NCBI GenBank assembly: GCA_019055375.1 | Contig: JAHQIW010007128.1 | Location: forward strand, 186,001-250,000 | Source of the DNA: Parelaphostrongylus tenuis | Lineage: Eukaryota > Nematoda > Chromadorea > Rhabditida > Metastrongylidae | Direction: 5' to 3' | Length of the DNA: 64,000 nt | Shown: in pieces, positions 1 to 12,531 of the stretch | Layout of the letters: every line of letters begins with the position of its first letter | Position numbering within the stretch: position 1 is the stretch's first letter | The notes under the pieces: generated by a model | What the model was told of the DNA's origin: nothing | Seen by the model: the letters and a program-made list of their open reading frames with translations, nothing else | Databases searched by the model: none | Made by a program: the position numbers and the translations under genes

Positions 1-451
1 AACTATCTAAAACTATCTACACATGTAATTAACTGAGGACGGCGCTATAATGTTTGAAATAGGAGCAGTAAAATATCGCAAATTGTCTATAAAAGGCATT
101 TCTAGGTTCCGCTGGGATTTTTCGAATAGAAACTGACCTATTGAAACAATTATCGTTCGCGCCTCGCCATAGTTGAACACCATCACTCCATCGTTTACTT
201 TGAAACCGTGGAGGTCGGCAAGTATGTAATCTAAAAAATAATCGCCTGCATTTACTTATTGTTACTAAATTTGAAAAGGTATTATTCAAATTGTACGACG
301 AGCTAAATTGACGTACGTTGCTAGATACCTCGAATATTTTATGAAATCATCTCAAATATCTTAAGCAAGATGGTGATTTAAGCCAAATTATATTAATATT
401 TGGACATGTGTCTACTGAGTTAAGTTTTTAAACGTCATAATGATTTCATTT

Positions 452-1145
452 TTATTCTAATTTCACTCTTAGACGATTTTCTTCACCTATTAGCACGTCC
501 ATTTGATCACAGTGTAACTCGATATTTCCACGACTATCCGATCGAATGAAGACAAACGGTAATATCAGAGGTAAACGGTCGACCAAATCGTGTATATGTG
601 GTGAAACCTGTATGATTGAATTAACGGACATGTAAAACTTGTAACTATATGTAAAATAACTCCTCGTTAGGGAGCAATAGTACGTCATTGCTCAATAACA
701 AAACAATTTCCAGTTTCCCTTTACTAAGGGAGAAAATTCATATAATGTTTCCTCTCAAAGCTATTCCACTCCAGCTCAGAATCATCATCGGAAATGTGTT
801 TATTATAACTTTCGATCAATTCTTCAATACGAGCTGAAGCGACAACGAACGAATGAGCAATAGCACGCTACCTTCTATCAGGTTTGAATTATTAGTGGTC
901 ATCCACATAAATTTGAATAGATTACTACGACTCTCAAAACTTTGAATGGAGATTTGTAGAATACTCACGCCTCTCAGCATCACGCGATCTTTAATGTCGA
1001 GTTTCTTGAGAACTTCTTCGAGAACTGGCTCATCTAGCAATACACTCGACGTCGTTGGCACTTTATTCCCAGTTCGTTTCAATTTATTTTGACAGTCAAG
1101 AAGTTTCTTCTTGGCAAATTGTAAAACAGAACGCGTTCGATTCAT
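452..1145 (-). CDS. F-box-like small protein, 3 exons, 191 aa
   Basis: Exons read on the minus strand are 1145-872, 833-725 and 644-452 (stop TAA). Frame is kept across both junctions. Residues about 37-60 (LLDEPVLEEVLKKLDIKDRV then MLRGV) resemble the first half of an F-box as found in nematode F-box proteins, which recruit substrates to SCF ubiquitin ligases through SKP1. The middle is acidic and helical (RIEELIESYNKHISDDDSEL) and the C-terminal exon ends IGEENRLRVKLE; I do not recognise a known substrate-binding domain. A TTTTTAG acceptor lies 6 bases before the ATG, as expected for trans-splicing. An AATAAA signal (451-456) overlaps the stop codon. Intron 1 is only 38 bp, close to the nematode minimum, which is the weak point of the model. 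The F-box assignment is inference from a short motif; that the ORF chain is coding is better supported. Confidence 0.5.
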
Positions 1146-2261
1146 ATTCAACTAAAAACTCATTTTTGCTTACTATGTAGAATCTTGCTTCAGACAGCTG
1201 AAAAAAGAAAACGCTAAAGAAACTTCAAAATAAGCATAAGCAGCACAAAGAGACTAACATCAAAGCAAGCGTGAGTGCTATCAAAAAAGAAGGTAGGAAT
1301 GACGAGAGAAATGAAAATAAAAAATACTCAAGCAGGAGAAAGAAAGAAGACCAGTAAAAAAGAATTTAGAGATACTGATGCTACAGTGGTTCAAGGCGCA
1401 CTATAATAAGCTATGTTTCTGATTCGACCCCGGGATTCCATCAACGAAGTCCTTAATCCGTTTCTCGTCAGAAAATTGGTGTCAAACTTGTGTTTGAGGA
1501 AAAACACTGAAAAAGAACAAATGACAATTAAGTAGGTCGTTTTGTGTTGCTTAATGGAAGATACTTCATTGAGGTGATAGATCAACGCCGAAGAAATCCT
1601 TTTCATTCTCGATTTCTCATTCTTTTGTATACTATTTACGTGGAGCTTAAGATGAATAGGCCTAAATATCGAAAGGCTGATAATTAATCTAACAAGAATG
1701 AGAAAATCAACAGTGGTTGAAAGGCAGTAACGACGTTATGAGCACCATAACGTCATTCATATGGGTATAGACCAATGTCCTGCAATATCAGCTTGAATAA
1801 ATTTGTCGTGGCCTCACTCCCGCCTACTAGTGAGAGCGCACGTTTCCCAAATGACCTCACACTTGTTGAATACTAGAAGGGAAAGGCTTATTACCGCAAG
1901 TATTGCTATACTTTCGTATCATGAGAAACTACGCAACTCCCATAATCTGGCAACTATTGACGTCAAAGTGCGAAAAAACATGTGGGTCAACTAGCCAAAT
2001 CAACACTCGAAGCAGCGAAAGTGCAAGGTTTTTTAAAGCCATCTCAATACCCTTGATATTTCACTCAAAACTCTCCACTCTTTATACTCTTGAGGGCGAT
2101 GTGTTTTGTAAGTATACTTGATTGAAAAAAAAACTTATCGTGAGAAAAAAAATGATTTTCAAGAAAATTTCGTTTCCATATATAACAATCAATGCAACTG
2201 GCTATTTTGAGACGTCGCTCAAGAACGATATAATTTGACAATGTATCCTGAGCATGTGGTC
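1146..2261. other. Intergenic, no gene recognised
   Basis: AT-rich sequence upstream of the F-box-like gene. The minus-strand reading at 1391-1606 starts with an ATG and contains a possible 63-bp intron (GTATCT to TTTTCAG), but the joined product stops after a few codons and matches nothing I know. Part of this stretch, around 1430-1500, resembles 6830-6890 in the left arm (both carry a GGTGTCAA-CTTGT-TTG motif), so it is probably old repeat. Confidence 0.3.
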
Positions 2262-2390
2262 TGTTGTGGGCACTTCTACAGTGCATGACATGCATTTCGG
2301 CCTTCCAGCCTCGTCAGTTGTACGGCGCTCTTTCGTTTAGTCAGTTTGTCGGAGATCTACCCCTATAGAGAGGTATTCATTTATATAGAT
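2262..2390 (+). mobile_element. Hairpin element, half copy (CGTGTTTCGGCC family)
   Basis: The stretch carries the family hallmark: a TTTCGGCC core followed by a CCTCGTCAGT block and then a GCACGGCGC-like block. The same block is seen in complete copies at 31584-32073 and 47200-47690. Only one half of the hairpin is present, so this copy is truncated. Confidence 0.5.
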
Positions 2391-4264
2391 TGAAATAATT
2401 TGAGAAACCACGACCTCCTTGATTTGAATAACCCCAAATATTACATTTCAATTGACCCGTCATCGCAAATTATTGTGCAGATCCAAGCACTTCTCCCATT
2501 CGATTTGTGTCCTCGCATTTATCGTACACAGAGATCTTTGAATATTTCACGCGCTACTGTTTGGTGATTTCGTCTTCATTACGAATACCGGAGAATACTG
2601 CTCGAGACGATTCTTTTTACAATCTTGGAGGTAGCCGAGCCAAGGCGCGTTCAGTCCATTGCAAGAGAGTGTTTGGGAGAAGGTCAAACCAACGCCTTAG
2701 ATCACCTTGCTTCTCATGCACCGTATCATTACCTACTGCGCCATCCCTCCCACGCTGCAAACATTATATCCCATATATCTTCTCACGTAAAGCTATTTTT
2801 CGAATAATGGATGAGTGTAACACAGAATTGGAGAGGTCCAGCAATAGCAGGGTCGCCAGTTCAGATTGTTGCTCGGACTTATTCCCCCATAATATGTCGT
2901 TATTCTCGAAGTGCAGCAGCACTAAATTTATGAATCAGTATCGCTCTTCAAGTCATTTTCTAAGCCAAACATGTATTCACCTCCCTACAGTGACTAATGG
3001 AGTCGAATGAATAGCTCGCCTGAGAGGATGGTCAGTGTTCAAAACGTCATTCTCTGTTTTTCGTAAAGCTTAATCTTTTCAATGCTGGTGAAGTACAGAT
3101 TTTTTGATACATACCACAACATCAAACCTTTATATCCATATCATGCCTGCTTAGAAGTTTTATCTTTTCTTCAGATTTTTGCTTATATTTACTTCTTTCC
3201 GTAACAGCGATCTTACAAGTCAATTTCTGATGCTCGGACTAATTAATACAACTTGCTAGCACTTGTACCACCAATCTCGTTAATCGCTAAGTGAGTGGTG
3301 TGCTTACCAATACTCCCACTTCCGTCCCTCTCACCCGTCAAAAACTACACAAGTCATATTCCTTCACATCATATTTCCCTCAGAGGCATTCTCAGCGAAG
3401 GGACATGCAACACGAGCAGTTCTCCGTGGGTACTGCATGAAAAAACCACTCTTATTGAACTTCGCCCACAGGCACGTGCGCATAGAGAACACCCTCTTGC
3501 AACCCAGTGGGGGCACCATAGACCTTGCCTATCGTTAAGATTGCTAGGAGAATAGATTTGACCAGTGTACTATGACATTCACATAGACGACGAAATATCC
3601 GAACGACAACTCATACAGTACGTAATGTTCAGAAGTCTTTGGGACGATGAATTCGAGGAGACAAAAAGAATACAAGAAGTGCTGTGATCCATGCAGTACA
3701 TGTGCCGAGCGGTCATCTAAACAAAATATTATTATTATGAGCATATAATTGCAAGAAAGTTGAGGCAACAAGACTTTGAATTTGACGTCTTTGTGTCATG
3801 GATTCGAGCAGCCACTATACCTTTCGGGGACAGTGCAAACTCGTCGAAGCTTTCGAGGCTCTCATTTTGCCCTTCCTTCAGACTGTATTTTAACCTATTC
3901 GGTGACTGTAAACAATTACTCGTCAACGGATTGATCAAGGGAGCGCAAATCGGCATAAAATCCTAGTCAAGCTAAAGCCGTGGTGGGAATCACAATAGTA
4001 ATTTATACTTACTGCCTGATTTTAATTTAATATTAGAGTTTTGTGAAGCCTTACCACAAGAATGCCGAGATCCGATTAAAATTTGGAGTTTGATATCTAG
4101 GTTTATGAACTCCATAGCCATTATGCTACAAAAACACCAGGTTTCTTCGTATCCCAGAATCGTGATTATGCTTTACAACCAACGTACCCTTCTGTTCCAC
4201 ATGGCCGTAAAATAAGCCACATGTCTTTAAGCGAAAAAAATCCACTGAACATTATACTATAGGT

Positions 4265-4560
4265 ATAGAAAACGATCTACCTAATAGTGCCGGTGACTAC
4301 GAAATTCTTATATTCGTAACTCATTAGAATCAAGCCCCACACGAGCTCGTGTAGGCGGCGTGATAGAAGTGCTTTGAGGCACTTATGTCGAACGATTGAT
4401 GGTCGATAGCTTGATCCCGCATTTAGGCTCGTCAAGCCTTTCACCTCTCGAAGATCGGCGAATCGATACCGCACTTGTTTAGGAGGATAGCAGCACTGAC
4501 TCAATACATCGGTAGACCACCAAGAGTCATTGTAGAGCTAGATATGCATTTAGTTCCCAA
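4265..4560 (-). repeat. SINE-B copy (tRNA-related)
   Basis: On the plus strand the block at 4440-4545 (CTTGTTTAGGAGGATAGCA then GAGTCATTGTAGAG) is the reverse complement of the corresponding block near 29420-29510. Read on the minus strand, it carries a GGGATCAAGC box-B-like sequence near 4420, as in a tRNA-derived head. Other copies of the family are at 19690-19965, 29330-29600, 30925-31205, 33220-33480 and 57735-57980. Confidence 0.55.
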
Positions 4561-6144
4561 ACTAAGCTAAACAGTGAAGACTAATGCATAAGGCACCCCT
4601 CAGAGATTGATCAGGCCGAAAGCTTTATCCTTTACTCTATCCAGCACTAGAACGCTTTTCGAAATATTCACTTTCAATAGTGAGAAAACATCAAGATCCT
4701 AAACGAAAAATACAGTGAGTGTTTCTCATGCCCTCTACACGAGAGCAGTCTAACGAGACCAACCCTGCCACGTGGCCACGAATACTAAAAGGTCTACTAG
4801 CGCCCACTTGACAGCTATCGAAAAAGACGAAAATACTATCATTTTCTTGATCACAGCGAAAACTGCATCAGATTTTGCATTCAAAAAAGAAGATAATCGC
4901 TATTGTAGAACTATTAATGTCACCTGCTTTGTTAGTGAAGACATCAAAGGTTGACACAATGCAATCATCATCATCATCGCCAACGGCGTGCTAATCGCGC
5001 AGCGGGTATAGTTCGCACCCAAAAGTACTGTAAGGTTGAACAAAGAGGTGTGAATTTTTCCTTAAAAAGTGTCTTAGTGCAAAAGAAAGCCTAGCACTAT
5101 AAAATGAGTAATCATTAGATGTCAAACAAATCACTGATAGGCATATGTTGTGTCAATATATACGAGTTTCTTACGAACCGAACCGACTGTCAGTCGGGAC
5201 TCACCCAAACGGCTTACCACCCCACTATGCACACCAGGCGTTATGAGTGCCGAGCTGAAAGCTGCAGTACGAGATTGAACTCATCACATTGATTGAACGT
5301 ACCAATATTTTGGCATATCTATTAAGAAAGCTCAGCTACAAGGATTTGAATGGCAGTAACTATCCCCATATTGTTGCCTGGATGATTTCAAATTGGAAAT
5401 CTCCGCCAATTGACATCAGCTTGCATCTGACAGTGATAACAGCTCGAGAAACAGAAAGCTGGAGAATCACAGGGATAAATGCTTTACAACTAGTGAATCA
5501 CTGGATCCAGAAAAATACTGAATAAGTGAGACGTTGCTCGAATCTACATGTTTAAATTCATTTCCGCATGGAGCAACTACTTTGCAGAGATCTTTTTTTC
5601 TGAACAGCGAAATTCCATAAGACATTTACCAATTACTCGAAAGCTCAAATTTCATTGATTTCGGAAATTTGCTTGGTTTTGAATGCGTTGTAGTAGTGAA
5701 AATACAGTTCGTTTCACACGCGACGCAAATATCGCGCTTATTTTCATCGATTTTGAGATTTTCTTCTTCGTCATTCTTAAGATCTTTTTTGCGATTAAAT
5801 CGTAAAAAAACTTCGTTCTATCAATTTGTGGGCTCAGGACTTTCATTTTCACTTTATGTTCTCAAATAAACCCGCTATCAAGCCAAAGCTTAAGTAGCCT
5901 AGGCCTAGAAACCATGGAGTATCGAAATCGTACGTTTAAATTGAAGTTTTTCTCGAAGCGAAGAAACAATTCAGAATAACGTGACAAAAATCGCGCGCCC
6001 ACCTTGAATCGCGATCTGCGATCGATTAAGCCATCCCGAAAAGCGATAACTCCGTGTGTGAAACGTATCATCTTATCGCTCTTACAATGCTATATAAAGA
6101 CCTTTTGAGAAAAAAATTTAGTACTAAAATTGTTAAGATTTATG

Positions 6145-6576
6145 CTATGGAATGACAACTTTAAATATGGTGCAGAGCCATCCAGAGATCGCAGCCGTGC
6201 AAGCAAAGCACTCAAGTACTCCAAGTGTTGAACTTAATTTTATTTTTGCTACAAAGCACTCTAAGGAGCCTTTTAGAGAAGAGTTATAGTTTTTAATATC
6301 TGATACTTTAGCTGTCAATTGATTACTAAAAGTCCAGGAAAAAATTGGGAACACTTGTCTTTGAAAAGCAAATAAATGAGCTCAGATAAGTGAGAAGAAT
6401 TTTTTGTGAAGATGGACAATCAGTTTGCAATAATGATTCTTCAAAAGATGGTACTATTTTACAACAATCAGTGGGCAATTCTGTATTTTGGGGAGATGAA
6501 CATGCAAATAGTACACCACCAAACCGCATGCCCATCTGGTCAGATCTCTCTGTCTATTCGGCTTTCAAAAAACTAT
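6145..6576 (+). other. Candidate exons abutting the left arm
   Basis: Two plus-strand frames look coding. One at about 6153-6287 reads TTLNMVQSHPEIAAVQAKHS onward to FREEL and stops. One at 6390-6578 contains FCEDGQSVCNN and ends in SVYSAFKKL and a stop exactly where homology to the inverted arm starts. I could not join them with phase-compatible splice sites, and the products resemble no family I know. They may be exons of a gene cut by the arm boundary, or chance. Confidence 0.2.
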
Positions 6577-8119
6577 AGGTAATCATGTTCTGCACAAAAT
6601 GCTTGGAAAGATGTGTTGGCCATCGCAGGTTACGTCATGTCGGATAAGGTTAACATGAAAAACATTTGTAGCAGTGTGGTCATGTCAGCGGTGAAGATTC
6701 TGTAGAAGTGACCTATCTAACACGGTAGACAATGAATGCGATAAAATTTTATGACATTTGACTACTATAATAACTGAAGGCAGCTTGTTCCGTTCAGTGA
6801 TTGGAGGGTTTTGATTGCGGGTCACGGGCAAACCGACCCCTCCATACGTCCGTGACAGACGAACTGGTGTCAAGCTTGTCTTGGATAATAGAAAACATGC
6901 GATAAAATAGGCCCCGTAGTCATTGCATAAGCCAAATTTTGCTAAATCACTTCGACGTTGTTACAGTTGAATCGAGTGCGTTGCACACCTGGGTGGCTTA
7001 CAAACCTCCGATTTTCCTGCATTTTTATTCCACTCGGCTATACGCATAGTTACCTATTTGGCTACTATTCTGTCTCTTTTATACACCGAAGCATTTAAAT
7101 CAGGTGCAGGCAGTCTTGAAATCTTCTGAAACAAAAAAACCTTTTGAAATATTAACATACCTGCCGATCATGAAAAAGCGCGGTTGTTACGCGACAGCTC
7201 CCAACGACTTCACAAATCGCATATAGCATGATTAATATTATAAGAATGGCGTCATGGATTACACTGAATTATGTTTTCTCTTCAAGACAACACTACAAAA
7301 TAAAAATTTTGAAGGAAAAAATGAGTGTGGTGTACTTTTGAGGTAGACTTGACTACGAAAACACTCAAAGTACAAAGACCAATTGTTTTAGATAAAGCGA
7401 AGCCGGCGAACACTGTGACGAAAGCAAATAAAAAATGCTAGATTCCGTCAGACGAATCATCAACGAGAAAGGAAACCTTATTAAGTGTTGAGATGACAAA
7501 GTCATCTACTACAATGAACGTGATCAGTCGTCCGTCTGCCCGCCCGCTCGTCCACTTGTTCCACCGTTCGCCTATGAGATCGTCACAGTATGATTTCTGG
7601 TGGTGACCTCACGACACGGACGAAATCGTTTTCTCATGAGTACATAACAATTACCCTATTGCTCACCATCACATCACACAATAGTTGTTGGACTTCCGCT
7701 TGAATAAGTGTGAGAGAATCAGTCATTCCGATCTTCTCTAAGACGTTTCAGTGGCTGAGCACTTGAAAGTTGTACTTTCGCTAGCAATTCTCCTCAGTCT
7801 CTTTTGACGTTATAAAAAGATGAAGGTTTGAAGAAAAAATTGTTTCTCTTTACTGAACATATTTCAAGGAAAGCTTACAACTTCATAGTAAAGTTCTAAT
7901 AATAAATGTGCCGGCCAATGGACACATTCTTCGTGGTTAGTGCTATTCCTGGTCTCTTAAGGTTTTTCAACTCGAAGTTTATTGACAAGTTCTGTAATAA
8001 TGACGTGGCCTTGTAAACTGACTTGAAATCAATCATACCACGATTTAGAAAGGAGAAGCTCATTTGATATATAGATATATCTCTATTGCGACGAAAAAGT
8101 TTCGCCAGTTTATAATACA

Positions 8120-8460
8120 CAGCAAAATAGTCCGCAAGATATCGGTGCTGCTACAGTTCCCATTGTCAAGGACGAAGAGCAAGAATGTGTAGATGATTCT
8201 GAAGTCCTGGCAGAGTTTACTCAATACTTAGAATGGCAGATCAAAAAAGGTCCTTCATAGATGAAAGCCAGCTTGTCAATGTTCTAGTACTGAATCTCTA
8301 AGGACTTCGCATTTCTCTATCCACTAGGTACCTTGTCGTAAGGGAACAATACATAAGAGAAATATTGAGAAGCTTTGATGATTGTTACAAAAGTGTCACT
8401 CAAATAAAAAGTAAAGTAAGACTGAGAGAGGATGAATCCAAAAACTTCACGGTTTGACCG
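8120..8460 (+). pseudogene. Possible decayed exon(s) within left arm
   Basis: Plus-strand frame at 8121-8260 follows an ATACACAG acceptor-like site and reads QNSPQDIGAATVPIVKDEEQ, then ECVDDSEVLAEF and stops. A second frame, about 8335-8455, reads REQYIREILRSFDDCYKSV onward to KNFTV and stops. The reading resumes after a frame change and an internal stop, as in a broken gene. The right-arm copy (about 40630-40940, minus strand) has lost the acceptor and gained an earlier stop. I do not recognise the family. Confidence 0.25.
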
Positions 8461-8710
8461 CTGTCTTCAAGGCCCACCGGTGACCCTGGTTGTGGCGGAA
8501 ATGCTCTACAGACCTCCACGCTGTCTCCCAGCCTGTTGTCGTAGTTTTTTTTAGTGTTTCTTTTGCTCTCATCTTGTGTAAGGATTCAAACTCGCTACAC
8601 GTTGAAGGACAATAGCAATTTGTATTCCCACGAACTTGGCAACATGAGGCGCGGCGGGAACGGCAGATGATGATGAATGTGATGAGCAACGGAGACAGCC
8701 GGTACGACAT
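8447..8710 (-). other. Short cysteine-bearing ORF in a conserved block
   Basis: The reading MSYRLSPLLITFIIICRSRR is hydrophobic like a signal sequence, then SCCQVRGNTNCYCPSTC places six cysteines in 17 residues. The right arm (from 40347, plus strand) keeps the first 40 or so residues with one silent change over about 130 bp, while flanking DNA differs far more. The right-arm copy starts from a non-ATG codon and its downstream part is shifted. It could be a small secreted peptide gene or a non-coding conserved block. Confidence 0.2.
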
Positions 8711-11700
8711 GGATAATGATGACATTCGGAATTAACTTTTGAAGAAGACAGAAATCTTTTGATTTCAGCCCTAAATGATCTCAACTCCTTTTGTTCCTTG
8801 CGTTAATGAGCGCAGATAGTTATTGTGGAGCAGATAAATTTGTGTTGCATGGGTAATACCATAGTGAAATCGTTGAATGGTACGACTGGCCTCGGTGGCA
8901 ATCATCTCCACTAGCGAGAATGATGTAGTGAGAGGAAAACTCTGAGTATAGATAAAGGTGAATGTGCCTGAATTTGAACACCTCGGCAAGAGAGAAGAGA
9001 CGATTAAGCACAGCCATTGTTCTCAAATAGAGCGAGGCAAATTGGCCACGACACAAAAAATCGGCTTCATACTCTAATATTAGCATGGTTGATGAAATAT
9101 ATCATAGGAAGCAAAGACTATGGCGTCAACATGTAAACGTCATTCTGTTATGAAGGTCATTCATCCACCAACGTCGTACCCACCAAGCTGAGGTCCCACT
9201 ATGATAAAAGGATCTACTAAAATGATCACGATGAGATACAAGATGTCCATGAAGATCGTGGAAGTTTTATAGGAAATCTCCTTAAGAGCTCCTGATATGA
9301 TTTTGAAATGTGATTATGACATGACGGCAGCACGATTGAAAGAAGAGAATCAAAAAGGAAAGAAACGAAGGAAAGAAAATGAAGGAGTCCTATTTTTTGG
9401 TTCGACGGCTTTGAGTAATAGAAGACGATCCAATTAACAAGAAGAGATAGAATTACGCAACTGGTTCTCCGGAATCAGTACAAATGTCGAAAAATCTCGT
9501 TCAGAAATGAAAACAGTGAAGCACAATAGAAACCCATCCAATATTTTTCTATTAGTACGTAATCCCAACCAGTCTTGAAAAGATGAATGAGTGAAGAGAG
9601 GGAAAGAAAGAGAGACATGAAGAAAGAGAGGACAGAAATAACGGAAGGCATCGCAAACGCCAATGACAGGCTGTCTTGAGCGAGAAGCTATACAGAAGCT
9701 TCACGAATATAATATATGAAAGTTTTGGATGGCATCTAAAAAAATAAAAGGATTATTGAAGATTGCACTCCAAAAGAAATTCCAGCATAAAATTTTTGTC
9801 ATTCAAACGCTGCATAAGGAAAATCGTTTTCGGCAATAGAAAGCAAAACCAACATCAAATACTGGGAACGAGGGAGAAAAACTGATCCGATGATGTCCAA
9901 GTTTCTAGGACAATGTGGCGCCCCATGTCTGAGCCTGTCTTGCGTCTAGTAAGCTCCAGGATTCACTGCTTTGATTGACAATGAATCGTATACGGTAAGA
10001 AAAATTGTGACACATTGAGAATCCAAGCTTCTTTAATTTTGAAAACCACAGCACAGTAGTAGAATTGTCAAAAAAAATGAGTGAACAGATTCGAGTGTAA
10101 GGAAAAGAGCTGTCTTTGGAAGACTGACTACTCCCAGAGTATAAAATTGCTCGGAAGCATACGTACTATTCATTAGCGTGATGACGTCATGCAATATTGA
10201 AACACGGGGCTCTAAAAGGACAGTGGCTACAGACGCCGTGCAATAATACATACATAATATCTTGTTCAGATCCTCTCTTGAAGAGCAACCAAGCCTCAGA
10301 TCTTCTGGGATCGCTGGATTGGAGTTAGACTTGTAGGAGAAAGTTCTCTCCGTTTCACAAAAGTTGACGGGTGTCTGTGATGAAGGCACCGGAACGCTTC
10401 AGCGAAACTATTACAAAAATTCAACGGAAGTTCAACAGAATTCAACACTTCTGAAAAAAATAATTTCTTCAAAGGGTAGTAGAATCAAGAAGAGAACCCA
10501 TGAACTTTTCTGAATGATAGTTCGTAAGACATCGAACCGAATGAAAATAGATAGTGGGACCCGCAGGATACTACGAGGAGTGATGAATGAAAATTGATAA
10601 ATAAATAGGCAAATAAATAAATAGGATATTAAGTAAAGCAGATTTACTTAGATGATCGCTTGCACTCTAACTCTACAGAACCGAAATTTCCATTTTATAT
10701 CAATGTTAACTCTTTTGAGAATCTCTAGGCGAGCTAATGGATCAGATGGGAGGTGAGCTCCTCATTGACTGTATCGTACAAACGAGCCACATTAGTGATC
10801 GAATAGTATTTGAAACAGATGTGTTTCTACTGCTCTCACTAATAGCAGTTATACCAGCTGTCTATCAGTCTTTGATATGTTTTTGGAAGAATTTCATAAA
10901 ATAAATACCCAGCAGAAAAACGAGCAGATCTAACTGATTTGAATGATTTCAATTGAGATCTGAAAGGTGGCCGAATTTTTTTAACACATACGCTATTTTC
11001 CATTCTGTTGACTTAAATACGAAAAAATAGCTCTACAATGAATTATTTCCTTGGTTGTTTTGCTATAGTGGTGAAGGAGAACGTCAGTCAGCCAAGTAAT
11101 GTATCACCAAACATGATTTTAAGTAGATTAAGATCACGTGGACTCTCAACTGTTACAGTTTCCGTTACGATAACGAGGAACTTGTAAAATCAACATATTG
11201 TTGTGCGAACAAGGTCGTTGTTTTGGCTACCGTAGTCAGACGAAGATTACTTGTTGTCGATTCAAAGGTCATAGTAAACGGCATTGTTAGACAGACAACT
11301 CGGCGTCCATCGTTGTTCGTTCATCTTCAGATTAATTCTCGACACGATTTATTTGATTGAGGTGCGGTTAACGGTAAGATCACGATAAACCAACAAATCG
11401 CTGCCGTCGTTAGTAGCCGGTCAATGTACCGCAAAATCGTGCGCCATCCTTGACAAGCAATTGAATAGTCTCTGTTTGCCTTGAAACCAACTGACGAATT
11501 CAAAAAAGATCCTCAAAGAAAAACTCGTTGCAGATGATTAACGGACGGGCCACTGAATCGAATCATTCTACTAATAACCCGTATTGTCATATGTTCATTG
11601 GTTAATAGTTTTCTAAACCTAAGTTAAGCGTATTCGCAAGGATCATCGAGGAAATTGACTTTCAAGTTTTTCTTAGCAATCGAAAACATCTGTCTTCTCT

Positions 11701-12179
11701 TCCATGCCGCTCCCATAACATCACCAAGGATTGTTTTCTCAGAACAAATTTAAAACGATTCGAACAATTAGATAGGAGTAAAGCGTCCATTTTCATTCAT
11801 ACTTCAGCAAAAATCATCCTGATATCATTTTCCCCTCCGATAAAAACTTCTCTGTTTTGCTTTCACAAGCCTTTTTTCCTTCTTTTGTTCTAAAGTTACG
11901 ACGTAACAGTCGAATGCAAGAAAGCGGTTGTCCCATTTGCCAACCATTGTTATTGAAGAGGATGTGATAGCGCGAAAACATGTAGAATTCCGTGATTCAA
12001 AAACGGTTTGTAATTATTGAACTAAAGTCTGTTGAAGAGTTATATCAATTTTTAACTTGAAAAATTGTTAGTTAGGTTCAAAATTGTGCAGAACTACACG
12101 AAAGTGTCTTGGCTCGAAATCGTAGTTCGGAGCTAGTTTAATTAGAGGATTCTAATATATCTTGACTCAAACCACTCAT

Positions 12180-12531
12180 AATACCTTTATTTGAAATAAT
12201 AATGAAAGGATCTATAGAAATTCTAGCGTGGTCTAAAAAAAGCACTTGAAATAAAGGTATAATTATGATAAAAGTACCAGCCAAAGAGCAATCGAGTGCG
12301 CAACACTCTGTGTTAGGTGAAAATTTCACTTGACATAGAGTGTAAAACGTTCGTCTTCAATGACTCTCTATAAGGAGTGGTAAGGCTCCCGAGAGAACTG
12401 ACTATAAAAATATCGAAAGACGACGGGTTCTGCCCGGCTGACGAGTCTGCAAGGACGAAACGCGTGTATCGGGCTGTTCAAGAGCACTTACCAGACCACA
12501 TGACAAGTTGGCTCAAATAATAATGAAAGGA
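12180..12531 (+). mobile_element. Hairpin element inserted in left arm only
   Basis: A 352-bp insertion flanked by the 13-bp direct repeat TCAAACCACTCAT (12167-12179 and 12532-12544). The right arm has the empty site with one near-identical copy (36690-36702, reverse complement). The 3' part carries the family core (CGACGGGTTCTGCCC, CTGACGAG, CGTGTATCGGGCTGT, CCAGACCACATGACAAGTTGG) and ends in CTCAAATAATAATGAAAGGA. The closest relative is 59500-59925. Confidence 0.85.

Larger units (their letters stand above)
2391..6576. other. Repeat-rich interval without a convincing gene
   Basis: Contains a tRNA-like SINE piece at about 2670-2780 (shared with 55135-55240), a diverged repeat at 3760-3970 also found in both inverted arms (about 13960-14190 and 35080-35290), and a SINE-B copy at 4265-4560. 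Open frames such as 2507-3010 lie over SINE sequence. The last 430 bp before the left arm has coding-like plus-strand frames, described separately. Confidence 0.4.

Noticed and set aside
933..968. 36-bp intron inside the first exon of the F-box-like gene
   Set aside because: Too short for an intron, and the sequence reads through in frame.
2507..3010. 167-codon plus-strand frame
   Set aside because: It crosses tRNA-like SINE sequence and shows no protein motif or codon pattern.
10033..10389. 118-codon minus-strand frame in the left arm
   Set aside because: The right copy has a frameshift and most differences are amino-acid changing, as expected for non-coding DNA.
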